This document shows positions 36,729 through 45,062 of a stretch of DNA of 64,000 bases, one piece after another. The translations under genes and the position numbers were made by a program. The DNA is taken from contig NZ_JAKZHU010000001.1 in assembly GCF_022568795.1 (NCBI RefSeq), positions 1,302,001 through 1,366,000 of the forward strand, read 5' to 3'. The stretch's first letter is position 1, and each line of letters opens with the position of its first letter. Source of the DNA: Arsenicicoccus dermatophilus. Lineage in GTDB: Bacteria; Actinomycetota; Actinomycetes; Actinomycetales; Dermatophilaceae. Under the pieces are notes generated by a model. It was not told the origin of the DNA, ran no database searches, and was given only the letters and a program-made list of their open reading frames with translations.

Positions 36729-36777
36729 GTGGGCGAGGACGGTCGCTTCCGGGCCGTCCGCGAAACGGGCAACAGGC

Positions 36778-36783
36778 TAGGGT
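36778..36783 (+). promoter_or_regulatory. -10 box for leaderless DUF1028 transcription
   Basis: TAGGGT lies seven bases before the ATG at 36791. It is only 49 bases from the aroG -10 box, so the two divergent promoters are back to back. Confidence 0.5.
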
Positions 36784-36790
36784 CGCTGGC

Positions 36791-37648
36791 ATGACCTTCT
36801 CGATCGTGGCGAACGTCGCACAGACCTATGGAGTGGCCGTCGCGAGCAAGTCACTCGCGGCCATCAGCACGGTGGGGATGGTGCGGCCCGGGGCGGGGGC
36901 CGTCGCCAGCCAGGCGCTCGCCAACGCCGGATACCGCGTCGCGGCGCTGGACCGGCTGGAGGAGGGCCTGGAGGCACCCGAGGCCCTGTCCCGGATCACC
37001 CTGGAGGACCCGCGGGCGCAGACCCGCCAGGTCGGGCTCGTCGGGGCCGGCACCCAGGCGACGTGGACCGGCGACGAGTGCCTCCCCTGGAGCGGCGGGG
37101 TGTGCGGCCGGGACCAGAGCGGGGGCTACGCGATCCAGGGCAACCTGCTGACCGGCCCCGAGGTGGTCGAGGCGATGGAGCGGGCCTGGCTCGAGGGCTC
37201 CCACCTGCCCTTCGTCGACCGGCTCGTCGAGACGCTCGTGGCCGGCGACCGGGCCGGCGGCGACCGCCGGGGTCGGCAGAGCGCGGGCGTCTACGCTACC
37301 TCGCCCGGCGCGGGCTACGACAGCTGCGGGGTCCTGGCCGACCTGCGGGTCGACGACCACCCGCAGCCCCTGCAGGAGCTGCAGCGTCTGGCGGTGCTCA
37401 ACGAGCTGCACCTCGGTCGTCCGACCCGGGTCCTGCCCCTCGAGGGCGCCTTGCTGGAGGACGTCCGCGGCCGCCTGGAGCGGCTCGGCTACACCGGCGA
37501 CCCGGCCGCCGACCTGGCCACCTGGGCCGGCATCGAGAACCTCGAGATGCGCCTCGTCGACGGGGGCGTGGACGCCCGGCTCCTGCAGGTCCTGCGCGAG
37601 CAGACGCTGCCGCCGGAGCAGACGAGCGAGCGTTTCCCGACCTTCTGA
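36791..37648 (+). CDS. DUF1028 family protein (Ntn-hydrolase-like)
   Basis: A 285-residue DUF1028 protein. The family opens with MTFSIVA, and here YGVAVASKSLAAISTVGM and GAGAVASQALANAGYR follow. The fold is related to N-terminal-nucleophile hydrolases, but no activity is established. The GYAIQGNLLTGPEVVEAM segment and the C-terminal peptidoglycan-binding-like tail (about 220-280, NLEMRLVDGG) are typical. There is no signal peptide. The start is fixed by the TAGGGT box seven bases upstream. Convergent with the response regulator gene. Confidence 0.87.
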   Translation: MTFSIVANVAQTYGVAVASKSLAAISTVGMVRPGAGAVASQALANAGYRVAALDRLEEGLEAPEALSRITLEDPRAQTRQVGLVGAGTQATWTGDECLPWSGGVCGRDQSGGYAIQGNLLTGPEVVEAMERAWLEGSHLPFVDRLVETLVAGDRAGGDRRGRQSAGVYATSPGAGYDSCGVLADLRVDDHPQPLQELQRLAVLNELHLGRPTRVLPLEGALLEDVRGRLERLGYTGDPAADLATWAGIENLEMRLVDGGVDARLLQVLREQTLPPEQTSERFPTF

Positions 37649-37691
37649 CTCCGCGGCGACACGCGGCCAGGGGCGCCCGACGACCTCGACG

Positions 37692-38396
37692 TCATGCGCC
37701 GGTCCCAGCCGTTCGGCCAGGTGCTCGGTCCGACTCGGCCAGTCCCCGGTCGATCGCGAACCTCGTCAGCTCGACCCGGTTGTGCAGCTGCAGCTTCACG
37801 AGCGTGTTCTGCACGTGGTTCTGGACCGTGCGGTGGCTGATCTCCAGCTCCGCGGCGATCGCCTTGGACGACAGCCCGGTGGCGACCAGCCGCAGCACCT
37901 CGACCTCCCGGGCGGTCAGCTCGGGCACGGGGTCACCCGCGGGCTCGGGCTGCGGCTCCGCCGCCAGGCGTCGGTACTCCCCCAGCACCAGCCCCGCCAG
38001 GCCCGGCGTGAAGACCGCCCGCCCCTGCGCCGTCGCGGTCACGGCCGCGACGAGCTCGTCACGGCCCGCGGACTTCAGCAGATATCCCCGTGCCCCGGCC
38101 TTGACCGCCTCCAGCACGTCCTCCTGCTCCCCGCTCGCCGACAGGATGAGCACCTGCGTGGGGACCTCGGCCTCGGAGAGCCGACGACACACGTCTGCGC
38201 CGGAGCAGCCGGGCAGGTTGAGGTCGAGGACCAGCACGTCGGGTCGCACCACGGCGGTTCGCCGGACCGCCGCCGGGCCGTCCGCAGCGGTGCCGACCAC
38301 CTGGAAGCCGCTCTGCCCCAGGTCGCGGGCCACGGCGTCCAGCCAGATGGGGTGGTCGTCGGCGACCAGCACGGTGACCGGGCGGGCTTCGCTCAT
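37692..38396 (-). CDS. LuxR/NarL-family response regulator (MacR-like)
   Basis: A 234-residue response regulator. The receiver domain shows VLVADDHP, phospho-acceptor Asp in VLVLDLNLPG, and YLLKSAG with the conserved Lys. The C-terminal LuxR helix-turn-helix is LTAREVEVLRLVATGLSSKA and HRTVQNHVQNTLVKL. It binds DNA when phosphorylated by the adjacent kinase. Its ATG overlaps the kinase stop by four bases (ATGA), so the pair is translationally coupled. Resembles the actinobacterial MacS/MacR systems; target genes are unknown. Confidence 0.9.
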   Translation of the reverse strand: MSEARPVTVLVADDHPIWLDAVARDLGQSGFQVVGTAADGPAAVRRTAVVRPDVLVLDLNLPGCSGADVCRRLSEAEVPTQVLILSASGEQEDVLEAVKAGARGYLLKSAGRDELVAAVTATAQGRAVFTPGLAGLVLGEYRRLAAEPQPEPAGDPVPELTAREVEVLRLVATGLSSKAIAAELEISHRTVQNHVQNTLVKLQLHNRVELTRFAIDRGLAESDRAPGRTAGTGA

Positions 38397-39556
38397 CGGA
38401 CATCCTCAGGGGTGCGGGGGACGGACAGGTGCACCACGGTGCCACGACCAGGTCCACCGCGATAGCTCGCCCGGCCGCCCAGGTCGCGCACCCTTCCCAG
38501 GATCGAGGTGGCCACCCCGAGCCGTCCCTGCGCGGCAGCAGCCTCCAGGCGCCCCGGCTCGATCCCCCGGCCGTCGTCGCGCACGGTGAGCTCCACCCTG
38601 TCGCCGAGGTCCTCCAGGAGCACCCAGGCGCGGGCGTCGTCGCCCGCGTGCCGCGCCACGTTGTCCAGACAGGCGGCGACCGCGGCGACGAGCTCGGCCG
38701 CCCGGTGGTTGGTGAGGGTCACGGGGGTGGCGGGCACGACGACCTGGGTGCCGGGTCCGCCGAGCGCCTGCAGCGCAGGTCGTATGTCGACCGGCACGGC
38801 CGACTGCGCGGGGTCGGACCCCCCGGCGGAGGCTGAGCCGCCCGCCTGGCCGCCGGTCGCCATCAACCGGCGCAGGTCCGCCTCCGAGCGGGCAGCCAGG
38901 TCGCCCAGCTCGGTGGCCTCGCCTCCCAGCTGCAGCCCACGCCGGTGGATGAAGGCCAGGTGCTGCAGGACCCCGTCGTGGACCACCCGGGCCAGGCGCT
39001 CGCGCTCGGCGGCCTCGGCCCGCAGCCGGGTGGCCTCGGCCAGGGCGCCCTGGTGCCGACGGCCCAGCTCGACGCCCACGCCCGTCGCTGCGGCCAGCAG
39101 GAAGAGCAGCAGCGTGTTGTAGATCGTGCCGCCGTTGGGCCGGCCGACCTCCCAGAGGTTGGCGCAGGTCACGGCGACGGCGGCCGGCAGGCCCCCGCGG
39201 GCACCGTCCACGGCGGCGGCCGCCACGACGGGGATGGCGGCATACATCGCCGGGATCGTGGTGGCGCCGGCGGTGATGGACTCACCGGTGTGCACCAGGG
39301 TCGTGAGCAGGATCGCGACGCAGACGAGACCGAGCTCGACGAGGACGGCCTCGCGGCCGCGCCAGCGGCGCAGGCCGGCGAGCGTGGCCCAGCAGCCGAG
39401 GACGGCCAGCACGGTCCACGCCACCCACGGGCGACGCATGTCCTCCTGGTGGAGCGCCACCATGACGACGGCGTAGGTCAGCGCGACCGGGCGGGCGAGC
39501 TCGATGCCCCGCCAGACCCCGTGCTCGACCGGACCGACCGGGCTCGCCCCGGGCAC
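38393..39556 (-). CDS. MacS-family sensor histidine kinase
   Basis: A 387-residue membrane sensor kinase. The N-terminal half carries five or six membrane helices (ELARPVALTYAVVMVAL, WTVLAVLGCWATLAGL, LVCVAILLTTLVHTG, TIPAMYAAIPVVAAAAV, TLLLFLLAAATGVGVEL). The phospho-His is in RERLARVVHDGVLQHLAF, a HisKA_3-type site. The ATPase domain has AACLDNVARHA and RDDGRGIEPGR. No extracytoplasmic sensor domain is visible, so the signal is probably sensed in the membrane. The GTG at 39556 lies three bases from the acyltransferase stop, so all three genes may be one unit. Confidence 0.88.
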   Translation of the reverse strand: MPGASPVGPVEHGVWRGIELARPVALTYAVVMVALHQEDMRRPWVAWTVLAVLGCWATLAGLRRWRGREAVLVELGLVCVAILLTTLVHTGESITAGATTIPAMYAAIPVVAAAAVDGARGGLPAAVAVTCANLWEVGRPNGGTIYNTLLLFLLAAATGVGVELGRRHQGALAEATRLRAEAAERERLARVVHDGVLQHLAFIHRRGLQLGGEATELGDLAARSEADLRRLMATGGQAGGSASAGGSDPAQSAVPVDIRPALQALGGPGTQVVVPATPVTLTNHRAAELVAAVAACLDNVARHAGDDARAWVLLEDLGDRVELTVRDDGRGIEPGRLEAAAAQGRLGVATSILGRVRDLGGRASYRGGPGRGTVVHLSVPRTPEDVR

Positions 39557-39559
39557 GGG

Positions 39560-40576
39560 TCAGCCCTCGTCGCTCCGGTGTCGGCCCTCGCGGACGTCCT
39601 CGCCCGCCGCCGGGGATCCCTCGCGGCTGGTCGCCCGGGCCAGGGCACCCTCGGCCTTGGCGCGCGTGTGGTCGCCGAGCTCCTTGAGCCGGGCCGGGTC
39701 GCCGAGCTCCTTGGCACGCAGGAAGGCCTCGTCGCCCAGCTCGCGCAGCCGGGCCGGGTCACCCAGCTCCTTGGCGCGGACCTTGGTCTGCTCCTGGAGC
39801 TCCTTGGCGCGCAGGAGGGCTTCGTCGGTGCGCACCCGGGTCTGGTCCTGCAGCTCGCGCGCCTTGGTCCGGGCGTCCTCGGCGCGGGCCTTGGCCGCCT
39901 CGAGCATCCGCTGCTTGCGGGTGGCGGCGTACTCGTCGACGTACTCCTGCCCCGACAGCTCCATGAGGGAGTACATGACCTCGTCGGTGACGGCCCGGAG
40001 CACGTGGCGGTCCTCCTGCATCCCGGCATACCGGCTCACGTCGACGGGCTCGCCGAACCGGATGCCGATGCGCATGACCTTGGGGATGATCTGGCCGGTC
40101 GGCTGGGCCTTGTCGGTGCCGATCATAGCGACCGGGATGATCGGCACGCCGGCCTCGAGGGCCAGGCGCGCGACGCCGGTCTTGCCGCGGTACAGACGAC
40201 CGTCGGGCGAACGCGTGCCCTCGGGATAGATCCCGAAGAGCTCACCGCGGCGCAGCACCTCGAGCCCGGACCGCAACGCCGCCTGGCTGGCCTTGCCTCC
40301 GGACCGGTCGATCGGGATCTGACCCACCCCGCGGAAGAACGCCGCGGTCAGCCGGCCCTTGAGCCCGCGTCCGGTGAAGTACTCCATCTTGGCGGGGAAG
40401 GTGATCCGCCGGCTCAGCACGAGCGGCAGGAAGAAGGAGTCCGAGAAGGACAGGTGGTTGCTCGCGATGATGGCGCCACCTCGCGTCGGCACGTGCTCCT
40501 CCCCCTCGACCCACGGGCGGAAGAGCAGCTTGAGCACCGGGCCGAGGGCCAGGGACTTGAAGAACCAGTAGAGCAA
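39560..40576 (-). CDS. 1-acyl-sn-glycerol-3-phosphate acyltransferase (PlsC family) with C-terminal helical repeats
   Basis: A 338-residue phospholipid-synthesis acyltransferase. The catalytic motif NHLSFSD (HX4D) is near residue 43, the substrate motif GIYPEGTRSPDG follows, and VPIIPVAMIG closes the domain near residue 160. The C-terminal 100 residues are an unusual charged repeat region with units such as AKELGDPARLRELGDEAFLR, likely an amphipathic helix for membrane attachment. I chose the TTG at 40576 because homology starts at LLYWFF and GAGGGG lies seven bases upstream; this is a rare start codon here. Matches Rv2182c in synteny. Confidence 0.88.
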   Translation of the reverse strand: MLYWFFKSLALGPVLKLLFRPWVEGEEHVPTRGGAIIASNHLSFSDSFFLPLVLSRRITFPAKMEYFTGRGLKGRLTAAFFRGVGQIPIDRSGGKASQAALRSGLEVLRRGELFGIYPEGTRSPDGRLYRGKTGVARLALEAGVPIIPVAMIGTDKAQPTGQIIPKVMRIGIRFGEPVDVSRYAGMQEDRHVLRAVTDEVMYSLMELSGQEYVDEYAATRKQRMLEAAKARAEDARTKARELQDQTRVRTDEALLRAKELQEQTKVRAKELGDPARLRELGDEAFLRAKELGDPARLKELGDHTRAKAEGALARATSREGSPAAGEDVREGRHRSDEG

Positions 40577-40609
40577 CGTGGACCCCTCGTTCTGAGCGCG
40601 TGAGCCGCA

Positions 40610-40615
40610 CTCTAG
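40610..40615 (-). promoter_or_regulatory. Candidate -10 box for acyltransferase gene
   Basis: TAGAGT on the minus strand, 34 bases before the TTG start, leaves a leader of about 27 bases with GAGGGG. On the plus strand TAGGCT at 40627-40632 may serve the divergent gene. Confidence 0.4.
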
Positions 40616-40714
40616 CCCAGGCGCGGCTAGGCTGGGCGGGCGCCTCCAGCGACGGGGGGCAGCGGACGCGAGGCAGCGGCGCCGGTGGACGAGCGGCGCA
40701 CCCAGGAGAGCTCC

Positions 40715-41392
40715 ATGGCGACGACCGACCCCGATGACATCGACGCGCGCTTCGCGCAGATCATGGCGGGCTGGGACGAGGAGGCGGACCTTCCGGACCG
40801 CCCCGGCATCGACCGTCGCCCCGGCGGTGACCGCCACGCGACGGACCAGGACGGGGCGCAGCCGACCGGTCCGGCCGTGACACCCCCGCCCACCCCTGCC
40901 GGGCCGCCCCCGACCCCGGCTCCCGCGGCCGGCCCGGCGTCGCGGATGTCCCTACCGCCGGCCGAGACGACACCGCCGGCGACCGCGAAGCCCCCGGCCG
41001 GCCCGGTCCCCCCTGGCCCCGACGCACCGACCGCCCAGCAGCAGCGGGCGACCGACCGCTGGCTCGTCTATCGCGACGGCAAGGGCCTGTCGATGGCCTC
41101 GGACCACCGCACCTGGTCCCCCGACCCGGATCCGGACGACGAGACCTTCACCCCGCCCCCGCCGGCCCCGATGCCGTCCCTGGAGCGCGATCCCGCCTGG
41201 TGGGCCATCGCCGTGGGCCTGGCGGTGTGCCCCCTGCTGCTGGTCGTGATGACGCTGACCGGGCGCACCAGCCCCCGGATCCTGATGTGGCTGCTGGGCC
41301 TGGCCACCGTCGCGGCCTTCGTCGGGCTGGTCGTGCGCCTCCCCCGGGACCGGCGCGAGGACGATCCCTTCGACGACGGCGCCCGGCTCTAG
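40715..41392 (+). CDS. Hypothetical Pro-rich protein with two C-terminal membrane segments
   Basis: A 225-residue protein I cannot assign to a named family. The N-terminus (DPDDIDARFAQIMAGWDEE) resembles a short acidic motif seen in actinobacterial proteins at this locus. Residues about 45-125 are a Pro/Ala/Thr-rich disordered stretch. A middle segment (RWLVYRDGKGLSMASDHRTW) leads to two hydrophobic helices (about 165-185 and 190-208) and a basic/acidic tail. Probably an inner-membrane protein with a long cytoplasmic N-terminus. AGGAGAG precedes the ATG. Its stop shares bases with the stop of the convergent nuclease-like gene. Confidence 0.65.
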   Translation: MATTDPDDIDARFAQIMAGWDEEADLPDRPGIDRRPGGDRHATDQDGAQPTGPAVTPPPTPAGPPPTPAPAAGPASRMSLPPAETTPPATAKPPAGPVPPGPDAPTAQQQRATDRWLVYRDGKGLSMASDHRTWSPDPDPDDETFTPPPPAPMPSLERDPAWWAIAVGLAVCPLLLVVMTLTGRTSPRILMWLLGLATVAAFVGLVVRLPRDRREDDPFDDGARL

Positions 41393-42069
41393 CCGACCCG
41401 CAGGTCCACCCACACCGGCAGGTGATCCGTGGCCCGGGACAGCAGGCCCGGGTCCAGGCGCGGCTCGGGTCCGGCGACGCGGTCCACGTCCCGGCCCCAC
41501 ACCACGTCCAGGCGCGCGACCGGGTCCCAGGAGGGGTATGTCGGTCCGGGCGGCGACAGCTCGGTCAGCCGCGAGGCCAGCGTCGTCCAGCTCGGTGCAC
41601 CCTCCCCCTCGTTGAGGTCGCCCGCCAGGACGAGCGGACCCGTGGCGGGCAGCGTCGCCAGGACCTGTCGGACGTGCCGCAGCCGCTGGCCCTCGAAGAG
41701 GCCGAGGTGGACGCTCGCCGCGGTGAGCCGCACGCCCGCGGGCAGGCGCACCGTCGCCTCGGCATACCCTCGCGTGCGCTGGCCGGGCGGGACGGGCAGC
41801 CCGCGGTGCACGCACGACTCGACGACCACACGGTCGGAGAGCATCACCGTGGTCCCGCCCGCTCCCAGGTGGCCGCCGGGCCAGCGCAGGCCGGCGGCCG
41901 AGGCCCAGGACCGCACCCGCGGGGCGGGCCAGGCCCGGCGCGGCACCTCCTGCAGGAGCAGCACGTCGGGGTCGATCGCCCGCACCACCGTCGCGGCGGC
42001 CCGCCGGTCGTCGAGGAAGTCCCGCAGGTTGTAGCTCGCGACCCGCACCGGCCGATCCGGGGAGGTCAC
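41389..42069 (-). CDS. Endonuclease/exonuclease/phosphatase family protein
   Basis: A 226-residue EEP-fold hydrolase. Active-site motifs are RVASYNLRDF, the metal-binding Glu in DVLLLQEVPR, VHLGLFEGQRLRHV, LAGDLNEGEG and the terminal SRATDHLPVWVDL (Asp-His). Substrate could be DNA, RNA or a phospholipid-type phosphodiester. No signal peptide. The GTG at 42069 overlaps the ROK kinase stop (GTGA). It ends a chain of overlapping genes running from the SRPBCC gene (44873) to here. Confidence 0.85.
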   Translation of the reverse strand: MTSPDRPVRVASYNLRDFLDDRRAAATVVRAIDPDVLLLQEVPRRAWPAPRVRSWASAAGLRWPGGHLGAGGTTVMLSDRVVVESCVHRGLPVPPGQRTRGYAEATVRLPAGVRLTAASVHLGLFEGQRLRHVRQVLATLPATGPLVLAGDLNEGEGAPSWTTLASRLTELSPPGPTYPSWDPVARLDVVWGRDVDRVAGPEPRLDPGLLSRATDHLPVWVDLRVG

Positions 42070-43037
42070 CCGGCCAGGACGGCGGACCGGGCCAGGTCGG
42101 CGGCCCCGATCAGGCCGGCCTCGTTGCCCAGGCGGGCCTGCACGATCCGGGCCATCGGGCGGTAGCCACGGCCGGTCAGCTCGCGGGCGAAGGTCTCCCG
42201 GGCGGGCTCGAGCAGCAGGTCGCCTGCCGCGCTCACCCCGCCGCCGATCACGAAGGTCCCCGGGTCGATGGCGGCCGCGAGGTTGGCCAGGCCGGTGCCC
42301 AGCCAGCGCCCGACGTCCGCGATGAGCTCCACGCAGGTGCGGTCACCCGCCTGCGCGGACTCGGTGATGACCGGGCCGGTGAGGTCCTGCGGCTCGCCAC
42401 CGAGACGCTGCAGCAGGTCGTGGGCGAGCGGGGAGTTCGCGAGCAGCAGGCTGCGGGCCTCGCGGACCAGTGCGTTGCCGGAGGCGTACTGCTCCCAGCA
42501 ACCGCGGTTGCCGCACTCGCAGCGGTGGCCGCCGGGCACCACCATCATGTGGCCGTACTCCCCCGCCACCCCGAAGCGGCCACGCTGCACGGCGCCGTCG
42601 AGCACGAGGGCGCCGCCGATCCCGGTGCCGAGCGTGATCATCATCAGGTGGGTCTCGCCCCGGCCGGCGCCGAAGCGGTGCTCGGCCCATCCGGCGGCGT
42701 TGGCGTCGTTGTCGACGTACACCGGGGCGTCGATCCGGGCTGCCAGACGCTCGCGCAGCGGCTCGTTGCGCCACGACAGGTGCGGGGCGAAGAGCACCGT
42801 CGCCCGGTCCGCGGAGACCCAGCCCGCCGCCCCGATGCCGACCGCCACGACGGGGGCACCGACCTGGGCCAGGAGGTCGTCGACGACACCGACGATGGTG
42901 TCCTCGACGACCTCGGGGGCCTTGCTGCGGTGGGGCGTGTCCCGGCGGGCGCGGTGCACGATGGCGCCGTCCTGGTCCAGGACCCCGCCCGCGACCTTGG
43001 TGCCCCCGATGTCGATGCCGATGGCCAGGCCGCTCAC
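42066..43037 (-). CDS. ROK-family sugar kinase (glucokinase), paralog 1
   Basis: A 323-residue ROK kinase that likely phosphorylates glucose with ATP. Motifs: GIDIGGTKVAGGV (phosphate loop), YVDNDANAAGWAEHRFG with the catalytic Asp, LGTGIGGALV, EYGHMMV, and the ROK zinc site with CECGNRGCWEQYASG. The GTG at 43037 overlaps the stop of the adjacent ROK gene, and its own stop overlaps the EEP gene. The two neighbouring ROK proteins are clear paralogs that diverged. Confidence 0.9.
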   Translation of the reverse strand: MSGLAIGIDIGGTKVAGGVLDQDGAIVHRARRDTPHRSKAPEVVEDTIVGVVDDLLAQVGAPVVAVGIGAAGWVSADRATVLFAPHLSWRNEPLRERLAARIDAPVYVDNDANAAGWAEHRFGAGRGETHLMMITLGTGIGGALVLDGAVQRGRFGVAGEYGHMMVVPGGHRCECGNRGCWEQYASGNALVREARSLLLANSPLAHDLLQRLGGEPQDLTGPVITESAQAGDRTCVELIADVGRWLGTGLANLAAAIDPGTFVIGGGVSAAGDLLLEPARETFARELTGRGYRPMARIVQARLGNEAGLIGAADLARSAVLAG

Positions 43038-44053
43038 GCGGGCTGCTCCTCGTCGCCCGCCCGAGTGCCGTCGACGCCGCGGTCGTCGCTCTCGCCGCGG
43101 CCCGCCCCGGCGCCGAACTCCGCCGCGATGGAGGCCGCGCCGATCATCCCCGCGTCGTTGCCGAGCGTCGCCGCGATGAGGCGGGGGGTGGGGCGATGAC
43201 CGCGTGCGGTCAGGTGCCGCAGGTAGGCCCGACGGGCCGGGTCGAGCAGCAGGTCGCCGGCGTCGACGACGCCGCCGCCGATGACGATCAGCTCCGGGTC
43301 GAGGACGGCGGTCATGCTCGCGCAGCCCCGCCCCAGCCAGCCGCCCAGGTCCTCCAGCAGCTCCTGGCTGGCCAGGTCGCCCTGGCGGGCCAGCTCGGTG
43401 ATGGCCTGGCCCTTGAGGTCCTTGGCGCGGCCGCCCGCGGCGGCGCGCAGCCGGGCGGCGTGGGGGGTGCCCGACGCGACGAGCTCCTTGGCCGAGCGCA
43501 GCAGGGCGCTGCCGCTGGCGTACATCTCCCAGCAGCCGCGGTTGCCGCAGCCGCAGACCGGCCCGTCCGCCACCATCTGGACGTGGCCGATCTCCGCCGC
43601 GAAGCCGTAGGCCCCGCGCAGCAGCCGGCGGTCCACGACGATCCCGCCGCCGATGCCGGTGCCCACGGTGACGAGGAGCATGTCGTCGCTGCCGCGCCCT
43701 GCGCCGTAGCGGAACTCCCCCCACGCCGCCGCGTTGGCGTCGTTGTCGAGCAGCACGGGCAGGTCCACCAGCGACTCCATGCGCTGCTTCATCGGCTCGT
43801 CCTGCATGCCGAGGTTGGTGCCGTAGACGACGTTGGCGCCGGCCTTGTCGACGAAGCCCGCCACCGCCATGCCGACCGCCTCGACCCGGTGGTGCTGGGC
43901 CAGCTCGCGCACCAGGTCCGCGCAGCCCGCGGCCACGGACTCCGCGCTCGGGATGCCGGTCTCGCGGCGGGCCCGCGCCACCACCCGGCCGTCGTCCACG
44001 ACGGCCCCGGCGATCTTGGTGCCGCCGACGTCCAGGCCGATGGTCAGGGTCAT
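43034..44053 (-). CDS. ROK-family sugar kinase (glucokinase), paralog 2
   Basis: A 339-residue ROK kinase with TIGLDVGGTKIAGAV, LLDNDANAAAWGEFRYG (catalytic Asp), VGTGIGGGIVV, EIGHVQMV and the zinc motif CGCGNRGCWEMYASG. Its context (SRPBCC and small CxxC protein upstream) matches the main actinobacterial glucokinase locus (glkA in Streptomyces, from memory), so this may be the principal glucokinase. The C-terminal 30 residues are charged and extend past the fold. The ATG overlaps the upstream gene's stop. Confidence 0.9.
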   Translation of the reverse strand: MTLTIGLDVGGTKIAGAVVDDGRVVARARRETGIPSAESVAAGCADLVRELAQHHRVEAVGMAVAGFVDKAGANVVYGTNLGMQDEPMKQRMESLVDLPVLLDNDANAAAWGEFRYGAGRGSDDMLLVTVGTGIGGGIVVDRRLLRGAYGFAAEIGHVQMVADGPVCGCGNRGCWEMYASGSALLRSAKELVASGTPHAARLRAAAGGRAKDLKGQAITELARQGDLASQELLEDLGGWLGRGCASMTAVLDPELIVIGGGVVDAGDLLLDPARRAYLRHLTARGHRPTPRLIAATLGNDAGMIGAASIAAEFGAGAGRGESDDRGVDGTRAGDEEQPA

Positions 44054-44433
44054 GCGGGCTCCTCGTGAGGGTGGGGACCGGCCTGCGCGGCAGGCGGCTC
44101 GGCGTGGTCGGTGGTCTCGGATCGGTCAGGGGTATGCCGGCGCAGGGCGTCGGCGCAGTCGGTCAGGGTGCGTCCCAGCGTGCCCAGGCCGCGCCCGACC
44201 TGCTCGATCAGGTCGGGGGTGAGGGCCTCGGCCAGGTCGTGGGCGAACCGGTTGACGCGGCACAGGGGGCAGTCGGGCTCGGCGCGCTCGGGGTCGGCGG
44301 GGCCGGGCCCAGGTCGCCCGCCGCCGGGGACGGGGTCGTCCGTGGGGGCCGGCATACGCTCTCGCAGTGCCGCCTTGAGCCGGGCCGCCTCCTCCGCGAC
44401 GGAGGTGCTGCCGGTAGGCGTGTCGGCGGCCAT
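44050..44433 (-). CDS. Small conserved actinobacterial protein with CxxC motif (DUF5304-like)
   Basis: A 127-residue soluble protein. The only clear features are an N-terminal helix with basic residues (AARLKAALRERM), a Pro/Gly-rich linker, and PDCPLCRVNRFAHDLAE with a single CxxC pair, followed by a helix (LIEQVGRGLGTLGRTLTDCADALRR). I believe it belongs to the DUF5304-like proteins between SRPBCC and glucokinase genes, but this is from memory. Starts and stops overlap both neighbours by four bases, so it belongs to a tightly coupled operon. Confidence 0.65.
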   Translation of the reverse strand: MAADTPTGSTSVAEEAARLKAALRERMPAPTDDPVPGGGRPGPGPADPERAEPDCPLCRVNRFAHDLAEALTPDLIEQVGRGLGTLGRTLTDCADALRRHTPDRSETTDHAEPPAAQAGPHPHEEPA

Positions 44434-44873
44434 CAGCCCTCGGCGCGCGCCTTGAGGCCCTGCAGCGCCCCCTCGACGATGCGTTGCTCGGCCTTGCGCC
44501 GCATCGCGCCGAGCATGGGGATCTTCGCGTCGACGGTCAGGGCATAGGTCACCCGGGTGCCGCCGTCGGTCTCGACCAGGGTGTAGGACCCGTCCATGGC
44601 CTTGAGCACACCCGCCTCGACCAGGTGCCAGGAGACGACACCGAGCGCGTCCTCGTCCACGTCCCAGTCGTAGGCCAGCACGTAGCGGTCCTTGATCGGC
44701 CCGGCCTCGAGCGCAAAGCGCACCTGCTCGGCCCACCCCTCGTCCTCGGTGAGGACCTCCACGGAGGTGAACTCGGAGTTCCACCGGGGGTAGGCCTCGA
44801 CGTCGGCGATGACATCCAGGACCGCGGCGGGCGGGGCGGCGATGACGATGCTGGACTCGGTGCGGTCTGCCAT
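44433..44873 (-). CDS. SRPBCC family protein (polyketide cyclase/dehydrase-like)
   Basis: A 146-residue START-like fold protein that binds a hydrophobic ligand in a cavity. Family features: SIVIAAPPAAVLDVIADVEAYPRWNS split over the first helix, then RYVLAYDWDVDED and the long C-terminal helix KAEQRIVEGALQGLKA. It matches Rv2185c by position, next to the long-chain acyl-CoA ligase, so a lipid role is plausible but unproven. The ATG lies six bases after a TAGGCT -10 box, indicating leaderless transcription of the whole five-gene minus-strand operon (44873 down to 41389). Confidence 0.87.
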   Translation of the reverse strand: MADRTESSIVIAAPPAAVLDVIADVEAYPRWNSEFTSVEVLTEDEGWAEQVRFALEAGPIKDRYVLAYDWDVDEDALGVVSWHLVEAGVLKAMDGSYTLVETDGGTRVTYALTVDAKIPMLGAMRRKAEQRIVEGALQGLKARAEG

Positions 44874-44879
44874 GGCCCC

Positions 44880-44885
44880 AGCCTA
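44880..44885 (-). promoter_or_regulatory. -10 box for leaderless SRPBCC operon transcription
   Basis: TAGGCT on the minus strand is six bases before the ATG at 44873. Confidence 0.5.
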
Positions 44886-45062
44886 GCCAGCGCGGTCGAT
44901 GTGGGGAGCACCACCTCGACCTGCCGATCCGCTCCGGGGCGACTACTCTCCGGTAACCACGAGTTGCCGATAGCCTGCGAGGCGCCTCCCGACTCTCATC
45001 CCGGCACGTCACACCGGCATTGGCCAGACCAAGACCAGCATTGCCAACCGACAGGAGCTCGC

